DNA of 64,000 nt, taken from positions 186,001-250,000 of the forward strand of contig VYDI01000034.1 in NCBI GenBank assembly GCA_009843505.1, read 5' to 3'. The position numbers and the translations under genes are program-made. The notes beneath the pieces are model-generated. The model saw only the letters and a list, made by a program, of their open reading frames with translations, was not told where the DNA came from and did not search any database. The stretch comes from Holophagales bacterium. GTDB lineage: Bacteria > Acidobacteriota > Thermoanaerobaculia > Multivoradales > Multivoraceae. Position 1 is the stretch's first letter; each line of letters begins with the position of its first letter. This document shows positions 60,725 to 64,000 of the stretch, one piece after another.

Positions 60725-63700
60725 CTACTTCCCAGCGCCACATGAGAACGCCGTTGTGTCGAACATCGTCTGGAAAGCCGAAGCGCCCGGACTCCCGTAG
60801 ATCCTCGCTTCGCCGGTTTCGCTGTCCGTCACGAAGATATCGACGCCGACATCCGTCAGACCGCCCATCAGCACCCAGCGATGCCCGTTTAGCGCGCAGC
60901 CGTCAAGAACCTTGACGATCAACTCGACGTTCTCCGGGTTGAAGAACCAGAACATCCCGGTGTCCGCGGTGCGCGGCATCCCCATCGCCTCGCCGTCCTG
61001 GTCGCCAGTCCGCCAGTTCGCCCGCACATGGTAGCGGGAACCCTGGAGGCACAAGGCCGTTTCACTTTCTTCGCAGGCGCTGCTGGCTGCGTCGAGCCGG
61101 TCGGTCTGGTTCAGGCCCACCCCGTGAAGGTCGGCAACGCTCTCCACCGGCGCGCCGCTGAGCCGCATCGGACTCGCGGCACTGCCTCTGGACGTGCTAC
61201 CGCAAGTGGCGAACGCCGACGCGTCCGCGATCGGCTCGAACAGCGTGCCCTGGGGGTTCGTCCAGCTCATCTCCAGGCCACTGCGGAGGTCGCGAACGGT
61301 CGTCGTCACGCGGACATCGGTCAGACCGGCGGAAAAGACCCAGTAGTGACCGTTGATCCGGCAGCCGTCCAGTACCTTGATCACCATCTCGATGTTCGCC
61401 GGGTGGAAGAACCAGAAGTCCCCGCTCTCCGCGGTCAACTGCTCGGCGAAGCCGCGTCCCGTCCTGCCGTCGGCCGCCGTCCACTCGACCTCGACCTCGA
61501 AACTGCCGAGGCAGAGCACATCGTCCTCACCACAGCCGGCATCGTCGGAGAACCACGTGGTCGCGGCTGCCTTCGGTGTCCGCCCCGAACGAAGCGGACC
61601 GTTCCGGGCCTCGACCGCGAAGTTGTAACTGATGTCGGGCACCAGTTCGTCGACGATCGTCGCTGTCGTGTTCGCGGGAACGGAACCGATCAGCCTCAGT
61701 CTCGCGTCGCCGGGACCCTGCAGGAAGATGTCGAACCCGCTCTCGACGCGCGAGTTGTCCTTCCAGCGCAGCTCGATCTCCGTCGAGCTGATCGCGGTGG
61801 CGACAAGGTCTGTCGGGATGCTCGGCGGCCCCAGCGGCTGGGAAACGTCGACGTCGTGATCCTCCGGGGTCGGATCCGACGTGTCACTGCCAATGGAGCC
61901 GCTGTACCGGAGCGCAGTCTCACTGGCACCGCCCGTGTCCACGTCGATCCTGAACGACGCAGATTCTCCAACCTTGATGTCGCCAAGGCTGCACTCCGGC
62001 ACACCGCCCGGATCCTCCTCGCAGCCGGAGGTCCTCGCCTCGACCGAGGCGACACCGCCGGAGAAGGAACTCATGACCACGACGTCACGAGCGATGCCCG
62101 GACCGGCGTTCTCGACACTGACTTCGTAGCGAACCATGCTGGTCGAGACGACCTGGCTTTCGGCTCCGAGATCCAGATCCGCGGTCTGCGAGACGCCTCC
62201 TCCACCCGGATCGCCAGGAGCCTGCGGAGCCGCACGACCCGGCGCCGACAGGAACACCACGAAACCGTCGTGGTCGGAGGCGTAGAGAGCTGAGCCTGCG
62301 GTGTCCTCCTCGCCCTCCGCCGCATCCGCGTTGCCCCGCGCGTACACCATCTCGACGACACTCGACTGCATCTCTTCATTCACCAGAGCGTGATCGAGCG
62401 CCTGCGCGTTGCCCCGGAACACGTAGGAGTACTGTTCCGCTGCTTCCAGATCCGCGACCAGATTCTTGAGGTTCGGATTCACCAGGTCCATTCCGGGACG
62501 TTTACTCTCACTGGCCGTGAAGTCGCCCGAAATCACGCCGACGATGTCGGAGTAGCCGTCGGTGAACTGATACGCGTTGAAGTCGCCGACGATGATCAAG
62601 TTCGAGTCCTGGCGCGCCTGAGCCAGGGCTGCTACGGACTCAGCCTGTTCCAGGCGCTTCACCTGCACCCGATCCGTGTCGACATCGATAAACGAGCGGT
62701 TGTGAATGACGATCACCGAGAACTCGATGCCGGTGACGGACGCATCGAGCTGCAGCGGCGGGCGGTCGTGGAGGATGTCGTTGTTGCTCGTCGTCGGGTT
62801 GAGGAACGTCTCGCTCTTGTTGTGCTGGGTAACCGCGTCGACCGTGACTCCCGAGCGCACGAGAAACCCGACGTTCGCCCCTGTCGGCTGGTTGCCCACC
62901 TCGAGGTACGCCGCGTACGAAGGACCGCCGTCCGTACGGATCTTGTTGCCCAGCGCGGTCAGTGCTTCGATCGTGAAGACCTCCTGGATGCCGATGACGT
63001 CCGGAGATCGCAAGACCTCACGTATGTAGCGGGACAGCTTGACCAGTTTCGTGTCGTAGTCCCCGGCCGAGGCGTTCAGGTTCAGCAGGTTCAGTGACGC
63101 CACTGACACCTCGCCCGCCCTTCGCTGCCGAACCGGTCGCGGCAGGGCGGAACCAGAAGTGATGCGGGTCAACTCGGTCGGCCAGAGTTCGTAGCCGCCG
63201 AACTCGAAGCCGAGAACGCCCGTTGCTGAGAACGTCGTCCCCGGAACCCAGGACTCGTTCTCGTCGCGCAGCTTGTTCGGGTCGAGTTCGAAGAGCTCGG
63301 GATTCGTGTCCCAAACCGGGATGTTCGTGTTCATCGTGTCGCCCGGATACTCGAGGCCCTTCTCCCGAAAAGCACGCGACGACGTGGGGGTGATGTACAT
63401 CTCGGCGACCGGGTCGCTACGGAAGAACTGGCTGCCGCTGCTCACCGTGCCGTTCGCGATCCGGATCCGCATGCCCTCGTAGCACTCGTACTCGATCGCG
63501 CAACTGGGACTCGCTGGGTCACCCGAAGGCACCGTCGCGCCGAAAGCCACCGGATCGGGCAACGTCTGGTTGCTGGCGTCGACGGTGACCGACGCATCGG
63601 TGATGGACATCGTGGCGTTGATCCGGGTGAAACCGAAGGACTCCTCGGCTTCTCCCACCACGTCGACCTGGTCGCCTGCGTTGATCGTCGTCGTTCCGTC

Positions 63701-64000
63701 ATAGAGAACGAATATCCCGTCCGAGGTGTCGGCGTCGCTGTCGCTAGCCGCGGTTGGGGTCTGGATGAAGAAGCCGCCAGCGCCCACCGCGGTCACAACG
63801 TTGTCGTTCGTCGTGACCTTCGCACCGACGTGGGGACTTTCGGCGCCGCTCCCCTGAATGTCATAGATGGCGCCGGTGAAATCCGCCGGCGCCGTCGGAC
63901 AGTCGTTCGCGGCACCGGGCGTGCCCTTGTCGCCGTCGCCGTAGCTGGTCGTCGCCTCGCACCAGTTGGAACCGACGTTGTTGTCGAGGTCGGTCGCCTT
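60725..64000 (-). CDS. Secreted ExeM/NucH-like nuclease with repeated C-terminal domain, N-terminus beyond window edge
   Basis: At least 1092 codons, open to the right edge. The visible N-terminal part ends a lamin-tail-like domain (GDGDKGTPGAANDC), then an OB-like domain (YDIQGSGAESPHVGAKVTT, GGFFIQTP). The catalytic endonuclease/exonuclease/phosphatase domain has VASLNLLNLNA, IGIQEVF, IIVGDFNAYQF and ASDHDGFVVFL. A DUF11-like domain (VRYEVSVENAGPGIARDVVV) and fibronectin III (IPTDLVATAISSTEIELRW) follow. Two similar domains of about 105 residues close the protein, each with WFF(H/N)P and KVLDGC. ExeM-type proteins degrade extracellular DNA. I see no further membrane anchor at the C-terminus. 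Confidence 0.9.
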   Translation of the reverse strand, partial: KATDLDNNVGSNWCEATTSYGDGDKGTPGAANDCPTAPADFTGAIYDIQGSGAESPHVGAKVTTNDNVVTAVGAGGFFIQTPTAASDSDADTSDGIFVLYDGTTTINAGDQVDVVGEAEESFGFTRINATMSITDASVTVDASNQTLPDPVAFGATVPSGDPASPSCAIEYECYEGMRIRIANGTVSSGSQFFRSDPVAEMYITPTSSRAFREKGLEYPGDTMNTNIPVWDTNPELFELDPNKLRDENESWVPGTTFSATGVLGFEFGGYELWPTELTRITSGSALPRPVRQRRAGEVSVASLNLLNLNASAGDYDTKLVKLSRYIREVLRSPDVIGIQEVFTIEALTALGNKIRTDGGPSYAAYLEVGNQPTGANVGFLVRSGVTVDAVTQHNKSETFLNPTTSNNDILHDRPPLQLDASVTGIEFSVIVIHNRSFIDVDTDRVQVKRLEQAESVAALAQARQDSNLIIVGDFNAYQFTDGYSDIVGVISGDFTASESKRPGMDLVNPNLKNLVADLEAAEQYSYVFRGNAQALDHALVNEEMQSSVVEMVYARGNADAAEGEEDTAGSALYASDHDGFVVFLSAPGRAAPQAPGDPGGGGVSQTADLDLGAESQVVSTSMVRYEVSVENAGPGIARDVVVMSSFSGGVASVEARTSGCEEDPGGVPECSLGDIKVGESASFRIDVDTGGASETALRYSGSIGSDTSDPTPEDHDVDVSQPLGPPSIPTDLVATAISSTEIELRWKDNSRVESGFDIFLQGPGDARLRLIGSVPANTTATIVDELVPDISYNFAVEARNGPLRSGRTPKAAATTWFSDDAGCGEDDVLCLGSFEVEVEWTAADGRTGRGFAEQLTAESGDFWFFHPANIEMVIKVLDGCRINGHYWVFSAGLTDVRVTTTVRDLRSGLEMSWTNPQGTLFEPIADASAFATCGSTSRGSAASPMRLSGAPVESVADLHGVGLNQTDRLDAASSACEESETALCLQGSRYHVRANWRTGDQDGEAMGMPRTADTGMFWFFNPENVELIVKVLDGCALNGHRWVLMGGLTDVGVDIFVTDSETGEARIYGSPGASAFQTMFDTTAFSCGAGK

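Overview
The window is a dense, roughly two-thirds G+C bacterial chromosome segment with about 50 protein genes. I see no rRNA, tRNA, CRISPR array, phage or transposase gene. Gene content suggests an aerobic, Gram-negative, organic-matter-degrading bacterium. It includes a TonB-dependent receptor, an RND efflux pump, Planctomycete-type cytochrome DUF1549/DUF1553 and DUF1501/DUF1800 proteins, three PQQ quinoproteins, alternative complex III with an aa3-type oxidase, and many exported haem and copper proteins. An Acidobacteriota- or Planctomycetota-like lineage, perhaps marine, is a plausible inference, but no marker gene here proves it.

Layout. 1-4465 (minus) holds a DUF1553 cytochrome protein and a DUF1501 protein cut by the window edge. 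4767-9389 holds an LLM-type oxidoreductase, a methyltransferase, a glycosyltransferase and an exported GH109-like oxidoreductase. 9571-17803 (minus) is one respiratory cluster: actC-actD-actF, an amicyanin-like cupredoxin, then coxA-coxC-coxD, a small CxxC membrane protein and coxB. A cupredoxin lipoprotein gene (17937) diverges from it. ActA, ActB and ActE are not present, so the blue-copper proteins may replace a cytochrome as electron carrier. 18804-22906 holds HAD, M23-like, FAD dehydrogenase and SDR genes. 22921-25711 is pyrR-pyrB-pyrC, divergent from smc (25868). 29449-36239 holds a haem/copper-monooxygenase-like protein, TMEM220, and a MarR/GbsR regulator followed by an RND adaptor and permease. 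36306-42654 (minus) is cytochrome c, PQQ dehydrogenase, EF-hand esterase and TonB receptor. 42770-47145 holds mixed enzymes including exonuclease III and a sulfotransferase. 47257-56385 (plus) runs from hydrolases and DUF418 to cytochrome c', two DUF6644 membrane proteins and two PQQ dehydrogenases. 56386-64000 (minus) holds a DUF1501/DUF1800 pair, an aldo/keto reductase and a large secreted nuclease cut by the right edge.

The most interesting signals are not ordinary genes. (1) Two intergenic elements of exactly 176 bp (4552-4727 and 42587-42762) have 29-30 bp perfect terminal inverted repeats. Arms and an internal hairpin differ between copies but stay self-complementary within each copy. 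(2) Three genes have no ATG, GTG or TTG where their protein family should start, but each has a CTG sharing a CTGA overlap with the upstream stop codon. (3) The complex III/oxidase cluster is flanked and interrupted by amicyanin-like cupredoxins. (4) Several transcription units have TANNNT 6-9 bases before the start codon and no Shine-Dalgarno, suggesting leaderless transcripts. (5) A second small hairpin family occurs at 9474 and 18736.
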